A DNA stretch of 64,000 bases from Pseudomonas viridiflava. GTDB taxonomy: Bacteria; Pseudomonadota; Gammaproteobacteria; Pseudomonadales; Pseudomonadaceae. A program made the translations under genes and the position numbers. Within the stretch, counting starts at the first letter, position 1. The number at the start of each line of letters is the position of its first letter. Of this stretch, positions 8,011 to 16,466 are shown piece by piece. The notes under the pieces are model-generated. The model saw nothing but the letters and a program-made list of their open reading frames with translations. It was not told the origin of the DNA and did no database searches. The DNA lies in NCBI RefSeq assembly GCF_900573885.1, contig NZ_UPSE01000499.1, forward strand, positions 97,772 to 161,771. The letters run 5' to 3'.

Positions 8011-9347
8011 CCCCGCCGCCCCTTCACCCGCTCATACCGGTCCAGCAACGGCTGCGTGGTCAGCCCGTGCAAGCAAATGCTGAACGCAACTACCGATAAC
8101 GTCAGCCCGATCGCCTCGTGCGCCGCGTCGCCTTCCAGGCCGTGGTTCAGCACAAACGACAGGTAGTACAAGCTGCCGATACCGCGAATGCCAAACCAGC
8201 CCATCAGCCAGCGTTGCCCTTCGCTCAAGGAGTTGCCGCGCACCAGGGCGACCACGCTGAGCGGTCGAATAATGCAGAACAGCGCCAGCCCCAACGGCAC
8301 GGCGCGCCAGTCCCAGTGGAACGCCAGCAGCGCACCGAGCAGGGTGACGAGCAGCACTTCCAGCACCCGCTCGACGATGTCGCCAAACGACAGAATCTCG
8401 CCTACCAGCAAACCGGCCACCACCTTGGGTTCGTCGGTGTGACTGACCTGCTCTTTCACTTCATCCAGCGTGCCGCCTTCTTTGGGAACCGCAAGCGCCA
8501 CTTCCTCGGCGGGCACGCTGGAGTTGTCGGACGAGTCCACCTCAGCATGGCGCAGCCCGATACCGGCCGCGAAGGCCGCGAGAAAGCCCCAGGCGCTAAC
8601 GGTTTCCGCCAGCCAGTACGACAGCGCGATCAAAGCCATCGCCAGGAAGTCGTTGGGGGAAATCGCCGCATCGCGGTGGCGGGTGCGCAGGTAAATAGCC
8701 AGGCGACCGACGCCACGCCCCAATACGAAGCCGATCAGCAAACCAGCCGGTACGGCCCAGAGCAGGCGGTGCAGCGCCCATTCACCGGCCCATTCCTGCG
8801 GCGCGCCTTCGTGCTGAATCCATAGCAGCGCAAAAAATACAAAGGGAAAGGCCATGCCATCGTTCAGCCCCGCCTCGCCCGACAGGCCATAACGCAGGCG
8901 GTCGAGGTCCCGCGCGTGGCTCACCTGCACCAGACTCGCCAGCACCGGGTCGGTGGGCGCCAGCACCGCACCGATCATCAGCGAAAGCCCAACGCTCAAC
9001 CCGAGCCCGTAATGGCACGCCAGCGCCACGCCCAGAATGCAGGCCACCATCACCGGCCCGGCCAGTAAATAAGCGCTGCGCCAAGCCGGGTCGGAAAAGC
9101 GCAGGCGCAGCTTCATGCCGCCGCTGAACAGGGAAAACAGCACCGCGATCTCCGTCAGGTGCTCAAGCCAACCGGCTACGTCTTCGAACTTCATCTGCCA
9201 CAAGCCCAGCCCCAACGGGCCGATGGCCAGGCCAAACAGCAGATAAAGGGCTGAGGTGGAAATCGGTAACCAACGCAGGTAGGCCGAAGCCAAGGTGAGA
9301 ATCAGCAGAATGCTGCCGAGCACCGCCATCCAGTGCAGAAAGCTCAT
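8004..9347 (-). CDS. CPA1-type cation:proton antiporter
   Basis: The 447-residue polytopic membrane protein begins MSFLHWMAVLGSILLILT with ~12 hydrophobic segments. It has the antiporter motif region GAVLAPTDPVLAS (residues ~125-137) and SGEAGLNDGMAFPF (~155-168), matching Na+/H+ (NhaP-type) exchangers of the CPA1 family. A hydrophilic acidic stretch (~275-310) interrupts the membrane segments, which is unusual and may be a cytosolic regulatory loop. The last residues (KGRRGR) and the TAG stop fall inside the palindromic repeat at 7870-8010, so the C-terminus may have been reset by repeat insertion. Confidence 0.9.
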   Translation of the reverse strand: MSFLHWMAVLGSILLILTLASAYLRWLPISTSALYLLFGLAIGPLGLGLWQMKFEDVAGWLEHLTEIAVLFSLFSGGMKLRLRFSDPAWRSAYLLAGPVMVACILGVALACHYGLGLSVGLSLMIGAVLAPTDPVLASLVQVSHARDLDRLRYGLSGEAGLNDGMAFPFVFFALLWIQHEGAPQEWAGEWALHRLLWAVPAGLLIGFVLGRGVGRLAIYLRTRHRDAAISPNDFLAMALIALSYWLAETVSAWGFLAAFAAGIGLRHAEVDSSDNSSVPAEEVALAVPKEGGTLDEVKEQVSHTDEPKVVAGLLVGEILSFGDIVERVLEVLLVTLLGALLAFHWDWRAVPLGLALFCIIRPLSVVALVRGNSLSEGQRWLMGWFGIRGIGSLYYLSFVLNHGLEGDAAHEAIGLTLSVVAFSICLHGLTTQPLLDRYERVKGRRGR

Positions 9348-9445
9348 CGCCTGAAATGCCCTCGGTGCCTGGCGCGTCGGAATGACGGCGCGCTATGTAG
9401 GTTCGAGGCGAGGGCAGGCTTTTAGGTTCAGGCCATCGGTTGCGC

Positions 9446-9856
9446 TTAGATCGGCCCGCACTTCTCTACGCTTACTTGCTTGAGCGCCTTGCGCGGCGTG
9501 GCGTACAGCCAGGCCTGTGTGCTCATGGCCACGGGCCGCGCTTCAAGGCGGTAGCGCTGACCGGCAACGAAGTCGTACTTCACTTTCAGGTGGCAGGTGA
9601 TCTGACGAGGATTGCCCATGGTGCCGCCGCCGTTCTCGACATCGAACTGGAAGCGCGCACGCAATTCATGGCTGCCGGGGCTGACCTGAAAGTAACGGCC
9701 ATCGCTGACCTTCTCGCCGTCCAGCTTTTGCGCCATCAAGGTATTGCCCGGCGTGCTGTACAGCTCAATCCAGGCCTGCTGCGGATCAGCCTCGGGCAAG
9801 CCGGCGGCGCAGGCGGTCAGCGGCAAGGCAAGCAACAGAATCGGCATCAGGCGCAT
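9446..9856 (-). CDS. Small lipoprotein, tandem paralog 1
   Basis: The 136-residue product has a lipoprotein signal peptide with lipobox LTAC (Cys16). The mature part contains a conserved-looking QQAWIELYSTPGNTLMAQKLDG stretch, and the pattern FQVSPGSHELRARFQF is shared with the neighbouring protein at 9890-10312. The two genes are same-strand, 33 bases apart, and clearly duplicated. No known domain recognised; predicted outer- or inner-membrane-anchored periplasmic protein. Confidence 0.8.
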   Translation of the reverse strand: MRLMPILLLALPLTACAAGLPEADPQQAWIELYSTPGNTLMAQKLDGEKVSDGRYFQVSPGSHELRARFQFDVENGGGTMGNPRQITCHLKVKYDFVAGQRYRLEARPVAMSTQAWLYATPRKALKQVSVEKCGPI

Positions 9857-9889
9857 GGTGGTCTCGTCTCGTCCGGTAAGCGGTCATCA

Positions 9890-10312
9890 TCACGGCATTG
9901 AAACGTCGCCGCAACGCCCTTGGCGAGCGCGGGCCAGCAACTGGTGCTGCTCGTCATAAAGCTTGGCCCAGGGGCGGAATCCAATGCTGCCGGCGACTAC
10001 TTTGTAGCGCTGCCCGGCGGCGAATTCCGGGTACTCGAGTTTGAGCACGCAGGTACGCTCCAGGCCCTGGCTGTCGGGGCCGACATTGCTTGGCGTTACC
10101 GCAAACTGCAGGCGCATATGCAGTTCGTGCTGGCCCGGGGTTACCTGGAAAAAGCGGTCATCTTCAAGCTCGCTGGCATCCACTTTCGCCGCTTGCAGGG
10201 TGTTGCTCTCGCTGGTGCGCAAATCGACCCACGCCTGGCTTGGGTCGTGGGACGGCATCATGGCGCAGCCGCCAAAACTGAGCAGGCTGGTGGCGAGCAA
10301 AAATCGGTGCAT
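9890..10312 (-). CDS. Small lipoprotein, tandem paralog 2
   Basis: The 140-residue product has a short signal peptide and lipobox FGGC (Cys16). It shares the order of motifs with its downstream paralog (SQAWVDLRTSESNTLQAAKVD and FQVTPGQHELHMRLQF, then a Cys near CVLKLEY and AAGQRYKV). Identity is moderate, so the duplication is old. It is divergent from the aminopeptidase-like lipoprotein gene, with about 100 bases between them. Function unknown. Confidence 0.8.
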   Translation of the reverse strand: MHRFLLATSLLSFGGCAMMPSHDPSQAWVDLRTSESNTLQAAKVDASELEDDRFFQVTPGQHELHMRLQFAVTPSNVGPDSQGLERTCVLKLEYPEFAAGQRYKVVAGSIGFRPWAKLYDEQHQLLARARQGRCGDVSMP

Positions 10313-10420
10313 GGCTTGGGCTCCGTGGTCGGTCTGATTTTTATAGGGAATGGCCTGGAGCGCGCCGCTGCGATGGGGTAGGTTTTCGACGTGCGCCTAT
10401 TCCCCTGCCCGGATCGCCCG

Positions 10421-11491
10421 ATGCTGCCCTGCTTATCCTGGTTACTCGACCTGCCGCGCTGGCGCTGGGTTCCGCTACTGCTGGTTTTGCTGCTGAACGG
10501 TTGCAGCTATTACACGCAACTGTTCACCGGTCAGCTCGAGCTGCTGAGCCGCCGCGAACCCATTACCGAGCTGCTCGCCAGACCCGACCTCGACCCTGCC
10601 TTGCGCCAGCGCCTGCTGCTGGCCATCGACGCGCGTCGATTCGCCAGCGACTCGCTCGCCCTGCCGGATAACCAGAGCTATCGCCTGTACGCTGACCTGG
10701 GGCGTCCTTATGTGGTGTGGAATCTGTTCGCCACGCCGGAATTTTCTCTGGAGCCGCAAACCCATTGTTTCCCCATAGCCGGGTGCGTGGCCTATCGCGG
10801 CTTTTACGACCAGAACCGCGCGCGGGGCGCTGCAGCCCTGGCGAAACAGGAGGGGTTGGACACTTACGTAGCCGGCATTGAGGCCTATTCCACCCTGGGC
10901 TGGTTCGCCGATCCGCTGCTCAACACCATGCTGCGCTGGGACGACCAACGTTGGGTGGCGGTGATTTTCCACGAGCTGGCGCACCAGCAGTTCTACCTGC
11001 CGGGCGACACGGCTTTCAACGAGTCTTACGCCAGCTTTGTGGAGACCGAAGGCTTGCGCCAATGGCGCCAGGCTCGCGGCCTGAAAGCCCTGGACGACGG
11101 CGCCCGCGAGCGTCAGCGCGAGCAATTCAGCGCCCTGGTACTGGCCAGCCGCGAGCGCCTGCAAGGGCTGTATGCCAGCGGCAAACCGCAAGCGCAGATG
11201 CGCATTGAGAAAGCGGCGGAGTTCGAGCGCCTGCGTCGCGACTATCTTGCGCTACGCACTACGCAGTGGGCCGGCGACGGCCGTTACGACGCCTGGATAT
11301 TCAGCCCGCTCAACAACGCCAAGCTGCTGCCCTTCGGCCTGTATGACCAATGGCAGCCGGCGTTTGCGGCGTTGTTCAAACAGGTGAACGGCGACTGGCC
11401 GCGCTTTTATGCCGAGGTGAAACGCCTCGGCGAACTGCCGGATGCACAGCGGCAAGCGCGCCTTGGCGAGCTGCAACGCGAGGGCAATTAA
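10421..11491 (+). CDS. Putative zinc aminopeptidase lipoprotein
   Basis: The product (356 residues from this ATG; a GTG 30 bases upstream at 10391 is an alternative) has a hydrophobic N-terminus ending in lipobox LLNGC (Cys28). A zincin motif HELAH (residues 184-188) is followed by a Glu in NESYASF (Glu201), as in the 'putative aminopeptidase' family PF10023. The mature enzyme is predicted in the periplasm. The ATG is preferred because it puts the hydrophobic core at the usual distance from the N-terminus; neither start has a strong ribosome site. The stop codon overlaps that of the convergent HAD gene. Confidence 0.85.
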   Translation: MLPCLSWLLDLPRWRWVPLLLVLLLNGCSYYTQLFTGQLELLSRREPITELLARPDLDPALRQRLLLAIDARRFASDSLALPDNQSYRLYADLGRPYVVWNLFATPEFSLEPQTHCFPIAGCVAYRGFYDQNRARGAAALAKQEGLDTYVAGIEAYSTLGWFADPLLNTMLRWDDQRWVAVIFHELAHQQFYLPGDTAFNESYASFVETEGLRQWRQARGLKALDDGARERQREQFSALVLASRERLQGLYASGKPQAQMRIEKAAEFERLRRDYLALRTTQWAGDGRYDAWIFSPLNNAKLLPFGLYDQWQPAFAALFKQVNGDWPRFYAEVKRLGELPDAQRQARLGELQREGN

Positions 11492-12135
11492 CAGCCAAAG
11501 GCGGCGTGTAATTCAGCCAGGGTGCGGAAGTGATAGGTCGGATTCTGCGCCTGAATTTCTTCCTCACTGCCGAAGCCATAGCCCACCGCCACGCTCTCCA
11601 GCCCATTGCTGCGCGCGCCGATCAGGTCGTGCTTGCGGTCGCCGATCATCAGCGTCTGGCCGGGGTCCAGTTGTTCCTGCTCCAGCAAGTGGGCGATGAG
11701 TTCGACCTTATCGGTGCGGGTGCCGTCCAGCTCGCTGCCGTAAATCACTTTGAAGTGCTTGGCGAAGTCGAAGTGGCGGGCGATTTCGCGCGCGAAAACG
11801 TGAGGCTTGGAGGTGGCGATATACAGCGTGCGACCTTGCGCGTTGAGACTGCCAAGCAGCTCGGCGACGCCGTCGAACACGTGATTTTCGTAGAGGCCCG
11901 TGACCTTGAAACGCTCGCGGTAGAAATTCACCGCCTGCCAGGCCTTGGCTTCGTCGAAGCCGTAGAACTGCATGAACGCTTGCAGCAACGGCGGGCCGAT
12001 AAAGTGTTCGAGTTGGCGCAGGTCCGGCTCATCGATACCAAGCTGGGCGAGGGCGAACTGGATCGAGCGGGTAATGCCTTCACGGGGGTCGGTGAGGGTG
12101 CCGTCGAGGTCGAAAAGAATGGTTGGCTGATGCAT
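11488..12135 (-). CDS. HAD-family phosphatase (phosphoglycolate phosphatase-like)
   Basis: The 215-residue protein has the HAD nucleophile motif FDLDGTLTD (Asp9, Asp11), motif II in YIATSKP (~residues 107-113), a motif III lysine, and the acidic motif IV MIGDRKHDL (~165-173). The cap is the small helical type of Gph/YjjG-like enzymes. Start MHQPTILFDLDG is chosen because it places motif I at the N-terminus; the frame extends 11 codons further without support. Substrate is not determinable; 5'-nucleotide or phosphoglycolate activity is plausible. Confidence 0.9.
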   Translation of the reverse strand: MHQPTILFDLDGTLTDPREGITRSIQFALAQLGIDEPDLRQLEHFIGPPLLQAFMQFYGFDEAKAWQAVNFYRERFKVTGLYENHVFDGVAELLGSLNAQGRTLYIATSKPHVFAREIARHFDFAKHFKVIYGSELDGTRTDKVELIAHLLEQEQLDPGQTLMIGDRKHDLIGARSNGLESVAVGYGFGSEEEIQAQNPTYHFRTLAELHAAFGC

Positions 12136-12199
12136 GGCAAGGCGCGCCCAGAGTTCGGGGAGCGCCATGATAGCAAGCGGGGCGCAGGCGCGAACGCCG

Positions 12200-12826
12200 C
12201 TAGACGGCCCGGCGCCGGAACCACCCGGTCAGCGACAACCGTTCCCGCGTTGCCGGCAGCACTTCGTGGGGCAACCCGGCGGACATGAAAATTACCAGCC
12301 GCCCGCCCACGGGGGCGATGTCGCAAGGCTGCTCCGCGGGATAGATGCGCAAGGCACCGCCCTGCTCCGTAGTCCAGCCCTCGTTCAGGTACAACACGGC
12401 CGACACGGTGCGGCGGTCGTCGTCGCGAAAGCGGTCGACGTGGCGTTGGTAGAAAGCGCCCGGTGGGTACAACGCGAAATGGCTTTCGTAGTCTTCCAGG
12501 CCCAGGTAGAGCGCCTGGTTCAGGGCAAGACGCAGTTGATCCATCACCGCCAGATAAGCATCGGTTGCCGCGCTTTCGCCCGACTCCAACCACTGAATAC
12601 TGTCGCCGCGCACGCCCTCGCGCACCTGCGCGGCGGCGCCACGGCCTACCGCAGCGGGTGCCAGGCGGCCGTCGGCGGCACGTTGTTGGCACTCAGCGGC
12701 CAGTTCGCGGGTCAGAGCCAGTGGAATAAACAGATCGTGCTGCGACCAGCCCTTGTCGGCGAGGTCGTCGACGATGGTCGTCAGCAGCGCGTGATCGAGC
12801 AGTAGTGTTTCGGATGGAGTTGGCAT
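12200..12826 (-). CDS. 2-oxoglutarate/Fe(II)-dependent oxygenase
   Basis: The 208-residue protein has the prolyl-4-hydroxylase-type double-stranded beta helix. Iron ligands are His129 and Asp131 (FYQRHVDRF) and His187 (GLPHEVLP), and the 2-oxoglutarate-binding Arg is Arg196 (ATRERLSLTGWF). Start MPTPSETLLLDHALL is chosen as the first sensible Met; the open frame continues upstream only through the antisense of the next gene. It is encoded upstream of, and on the same strand as, the HAD gene. Substrate unknown. Confidence 0.88.
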   Translation of the reverse strand: MPTPSETLLLDHALLTTIVDDLADKGWSQHDLFIPLALTRELAAECQQRAADGRLAPAAVGRGAAAQVREGVRGDSIQWLESGESAATDAYLAVMDQLRLALNQALYLGLEDYESHFALYPPGAFYQRHVDRFRDDDRRTVSAVLYLNEGWTTEQGGALRIYPAEQPCDIAPVGGRLVIFMSAGLPHEVLPATRERLSLTGWFRRRAV

Positions 12827-12913
12827 GCCGGGGATTCTAACAGCGCCGCTCACGCGCCTCGACAAGCCCGGGCCATGCCGCTGAAAATAGCGGCCTGCCC
12901 GACAGGAGTCTTT

Positions 12914-13684
12914 ATGCGCGCCCTTTTCGCCCTCGTTTTGTTGTTCTGTTCGCTGCCAAGCCTGGCCGACGGGCACAGCCAGCTCTATGAAACCGCCGGC
13001 TGGCCGCAACAACGCGCGCACTTCAACGCCGCACTCAAAGCCGCGCAGGAACGCTACCGCAGCAGCCTGCCGCCTGCCGTTTATCAAGCCTTGGTGGACA
13101 ACAGCGATAAGCGCTTTGCCCCGCAGGCGATGGACCAGCGCGGCGAAGCCACCCTGCGCGAAAAGCTGCCAGACCCGGCGCCGGCACTGGCGTTTTTCCA
13201 GTCGCCGCTGGGGCAAAAAATCGTTAAGGCCGAAGTGGATGCCACCCGCCCGGAAGAGCTGGCCAAACACGCCAACGGCATTCCGCGCATTCAGGCCGAA
13301 GCCACCCGCGCCTTGTTGATTCGCCACCTGGCCCAGGCGCTACCGGCCAAGGAAGCCGGCGCCGAAGTGAGCCTGGCGCTGGCGGGCGTCGCAGCCGACA
13401 GTTTGAGCCAGATGATTCCCGGCCTGCTGGGCGGTGGGCAGGCGCAGGGCATGCTGCAAAGCCAGCGGCAGCGGTTGATGCAGCAGATTGGCGCCGACGT
13501 GGATAACACGCTGTTGTATGTGTACAGCGGCCTGTCGGACCCGGAGCTGGATGAGTTTGTAATGTTCGCTGAATCGCCCGATGGCAAGGCCTACTACCAG
13601 GCGGCGCTGGAAGCGATGCGCGCCGGCCTGGCGGTGGGCCAACCGGCGGCGGTGGCAAATCCGGCGGGCGATCCGGGCATTTGA
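12914..13684 (+). CDS. Exported DUF2059 protein
   Basis: The 256-residue product begins with a Sec signal peptide (MRALFALVLLFCSLPSLADG, cleavage after SLA). A helical mature part contains the DUF2059 pattern in its C-terminal half (YVYSGLSDPELDEFVMFAESPDGKAYY, residues ~208-234). A CAGGAG ribosome site is 6 bases before the ATG. It is divergent from the oxygenase gene by 87 bases. Periplasmic, function unknown. Confidence 0.85.
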   Translation: MRALFALVLLFCSLPSLADGHSQLYETAGWPQQRAHFNAALKAAQERYRSSLPPAVYQALVDNSDKRFAPQAMDQRGEATLREKLPDPAPALAFFQSPLGQKIVKAEVDATRPEELAKHANGIPRIQAEATRALLIRHLAQALPAKEAGAEVSLALAGVAADSLSQMIPGLLGGGQAQGMLQSQRQRLMQQIGADVDNTLLYVYSGLSDPELDEFVMFAESPDGKAYYQAALEAMRAGLAVGQPAAVANPAGDPGI

Positions 13685-13694
13685 GCCCGAAAAA

Positions 13695-14624
13695 TCAGCG
13701 CGAGAACTGCTCACTCAAAAACGCAAAGTAGCGCTGCCTGATTTCCGCGCTTTCATTCGCCAGATGGTGCCGCCCGCCTTCCACCATCAGCACCGTCACC
13801 TCACTGAATTTGCTGCGCAACACCTTGAGGTTGTAGCGCCAGTCCACGGTCATGTCGGCGTCGCCCTGCACAATCACCACGCGGCGCTGGATCACCTTGG
13901 CGCGCTCGATACCCGGCACCCAGCGCGACAATGCCCCCACCCAGGCGGTGGGCAAACTCAGGGGTTGCAGCGGATCGGTCTGAATAAACGCGAGAAAGTC
14001 GGCGTCATTCGAGTTGGGGCTGAAGCGCCGGGGAATTTCCGTGACGAAGTGGCGCAGCACGCGGTAGCTGAGCTTCGACCAGCCCCAGGCACGCGGCCGC
14101 ACTAGCGGCGCCAGCAGCAGCACCTGGCCAATCTCCGGACGCAGCGGATTGTTGAGCAGGAAGTCGACGATGATCGCCCCGCCGGTGCTCTGCCCGCACA
14201 GGTGCCACGGCTGCGGCAAGTCGAGGCTCGCGGCCTCGCTCAGCACGGCCTTGAACACGGCCTGGTACTCGGTGAATTCACCGATGCTGGCGCGCGGACC
14301 GCTGGATAAACCATGGCCCGGCAAGTCGCACGCCAGCACGGCGAACCCCATGCCCAGCGCCCAGGCGATCACGTGTCGGTAAAGGCCCATGTGGTCGTAG
14401 TAACCATGTTGCAGCACCAGCGTGGCGGTAGGCGCCGACGGCAACCACAGCTGCGTCACCACCTCGTAGCCGTCCACCATTACCACGCCAAGGCGGCAGC
14501 TGGCGCCGGGAATATTCAGCCCGTAGAACTGCCGATAAACCTGCGCCTCGGGCGGCTCGGCTTGCGCTGCGGCCAAGGGTCGCAATTGGGCGCGCAGGGA
14601 ATCGGGCTGAACGGGTTCTGACAT
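13695..14624 (-). CDS. Alpha/beta hydrolase, monoacylglycerol-lipase/lysophospholipase-like
   Basis: The 309-residue cytosolic alpha/beta hydrolase has an oxyanion motif VLQHGYYDHMG (residues ~70-80) and a nucleophile elbow GQSTGGA (Ser146). A probable acid is in VIVQGDADMTVDW, and the histidine is in VEGGRHHLANE near the C-terminus. The Q-H-G-Y and DLPGHGLSSG segments match the 'serine aminopeptidase S33/lysophospholipase' group. Start MSEPVQPDSL is chosen for length; the frame extends 18 codons upstream without a ribosome site. Confidence 0.88.
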   Translation of the reverse strand: MSEPVQPDSLRAQLRPLAAAQAEPPEAQVYRQFYGLNIPGASCRLGVVMVDGYEVVTQLWLPSAPTATLVLQHGYYDHMGLYRHVIAWALGMGFAVLACDLPGHGLSSGPRASIGEFTEYQAVFKAVLSEAASLDLPQPWHLCGQSTGGAIIVDFLLNNPLRPEIGQVLLLAPLVRPRAWGWSKLSYRVLRHFVTEIPRRFSPNSNDADFLAFIQTDPLQPLSLPTAWVGALSRWVPGIERAKVIQRRVVIVQGDADMTVDWRYNLKVLRSKFSEVTVLMVEGGRHHLANESAEIRQRYFAFLSEQFSR

Positions 14625-14745
14625 GAGGCATCCACGGCTGGCGGAAGAAGATCGGCGGCCAGGCAAACGGCACCGCAACGGTTTGGAAGTTTCAGCCCCG
14701 CAGCCTTCCGTGGCAAGCTAGCAACCCGCCATCGAACGATTTGTC

Positions 14746-15327
14746 ATGCACCCGAGCCGAAAAGCCGTACTCGCCACCTTGCTTGCCATCGTCTGGCTGG
14801 GCGCCATGCTCAGCGCCTTCTGGTGGTACGAGTCGCGCTACATCCGCCCGTTTGCCGAGACCACTGCGCTGTTCTCCGGCGACCCGCTGCAACTGCCGGC
14901 GCAACTCGCCGGGCCGGGGCCGATTCGCGTGGTGCATTTCTGGGACCCGGCCTGCCCGTGCAATGTCGGCAACCAGCAACACCTCGCCGAGTTGCTCGCG
15001 CGCTTCGGGCCACAAGGCGTGGCGTTCTATGCCGTGCAGAAACCCGACACGCGCGGCCAGTTGCCCGACACCTTAAGCGCATTGCAACCGCTAACCGCCT
15101 TCCCCGGCGCGGAGCATTTGCCGGCCAGCCCGGCCGTGGGTATTTGGGATAAAAACGGCAACCTCGCTTATTTCGGTCCTTACAGCGAAGGCGCCACGTG
15201 CACCTCCAGCAACAGCTTTATCGAGCCGATTCTCGAAGCGTTGGCACAAGGTCGTTCGGTGAACGCGACCCACACGCTGGCGGTGGGCTGTTTTTGCCAA
15301 TGGGCTACGCCGGCGGCCGCACCCTGA
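14746..15327 (+). CDS. DUF6436 thioredoxin-like membrane-anchored protein
   Basis: The 193-residue product has an N-terminal membrane anchor (residues ~8-28) and a periplasmic thioredoxin-like domain. Instead of CXXC it has a CXC centre, WDPACPCNVGN (Cys70, Cys72), with two further cysteines near the C-terminus (GCFCQW, also CXC). This arrangement is typical of DUF6436. It overlaps the end of the convergent AraC-type gene by 23 bases. A redox role is inferred only. Confidence 0.85.
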   Translation: MHPSRKAVLATLLAIVWLGAMLSAFWWYESRYIRPFAETTALFSGDPLQLPAQLAGPGPIRVVHFWDPACPCNVGNQQHLAELLARFGPQGVAFYAVQKPDTRGQLPDTLSALQPLTAFPGAEHLPASPAVGIWDKNGNLAYFGPYSEGATCTSSNSFIEPILEALAQGRSVNATHTLAVGCFCQWATPAAAP

Positions 15328-16330
15328 GCTGATAGGCCTGCGGCGTCATGCCCTGCCAGCGGCGAAAGGCGCGGTAGAACGGCGACAACTCGGCGAAGCC
15401 ACAGGCGCGCGCCACTTCCCGAATGGGCTGCCCCGCTTCCAGTAACTGCATGGCGTGCTGACGCCGAACCTCTTCGTGCAACTCGCGAAAGCCGCTGTTC
15501 TTCTGCGCCAGCGCGCGTTGCAGGGCGCCGGGGTTGAGGTGCAGCGCCTCGGCGCAATTGAGCAAGGTGCACTGCGCCTGGCCCAGGTGCGCGTGCAGCC
15601 AGTAGCGCACGCGGTTGAGTAGCTGGTTCTCGCCTAACTCCTGCAATTCCAGTTCGGCCTGCTGACTGAGCAGGGCAAACAGGCGCGGGTTGGCACTGCG
15701 CGAAGGGCGGCTGAGCAGGTGGCTGGAAAACACCAGCGCATCATGGGCCTGGCCGAATTGTGGCGTCAGGCCGAACAGGCGTTTGTGTTCGCTTAACCGG
15801 CGCGGTACGGGATGGCGAAATTCCACAGCCTGCACGCGAAACTCCTCGTCGGTGACGCTGCCAAGCATGTTGATCAGCAGTAGCGCCAGGCATTCGATCT
15901 GCTGGCGCAACGAGCCGAAGCCGCGGTAATTGAGGTCCAGCACCAGCCGTACGCTGTCGCCTTGCTCGTCGAGGTACGCGGCGAAACCACCCGAGAGAAT
16001 GTGCTGATAACGCACGAAACTGTGCAGCGCTTCGCGTAGGTCGCGGCTGGCGAGCAGCAGGTAACTGACCACATCCAGAGGGCGCGGCTTCATCACTTCA
16101 GCCAGATGCAGGCCGATGTCGCAATCGCCGGTGAGCTCTTGCAGGGCTTCCCAGAACAACGGCGCGTTGTCGTGCTCCTCGCGCCCGGAGAACGACGGCG
16201 GCGCCAGCGGCACGCCCTGATAGGCGCGGCGGTAGGTGTCGGTCGGGTCCCACCCCAGGCTCATCAGCCCTTCGTACAGCAGGCGGCGCATGGTGGGTGA
16301 ATGGGTGAGCACGGCACTGGCAGTGGACAT
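15305..16330 (-). CDS. AraC-family transcriptional regulator
   Basis: The 341-residue protein has an N-terminal Arabinose_bd-type domain (family PF12625, LYEGLMSLGWDP...) and a C-terminal AraC HTH with EVARACGFAELSPFYRAFRRWQGMTPQAYQ (residues ~300-330). This architecture is that of OruR/ArgR-like and ToxR/GbdR-type regulators. It is divergent from the acylase gene (136 bases between starts), so it is a candidate regulator of that enzyme. Start MSTASAVLTHSP is chosen for alignment with the family. Confidence 0.88.
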   Translation of the reverse strand: MSTASAVLTHSPTMRRLLYEGLMSLGWDPTDTYRRAYQGVPLAPPSFSGREEHDNAPLFWEALQELTGDCDIGLHLAEVMKPRPLDVVSYLLLASRDLREALHSFVRYQHILSGGFAAYLDEQGDSVRLVLDLNYRGFGSLRQQIECLALLLINMLGSVTDEEFRVQAVEFRHPVPRRLSEHKRLFGLTPQFGQAHDALVFSSHLLSRPSRSANPRLFALLSQQAELELQELGENQLLNRVRYWLHAHLGQAQCTLLNCAEALHLNPGALQRALAQKNSGFRELHEEVRRQHAMQLLEAGQPIREVARACGFAELSPFYRAFRRWQGMTPQAYQLRVRPPA

Positions 16331-16466
16331 GGCGGTCTGGCGGCAACGGAATTGACCGCAGATTTTCATTGTTCGAATGTCCGGTCAATGCCGTCAGCCA
16401 AACGCGGCGCGCAAAATGCAGCACGCGCGCCCCGCCGTCGCTGCGCATAACAATAAGGACTTCACA

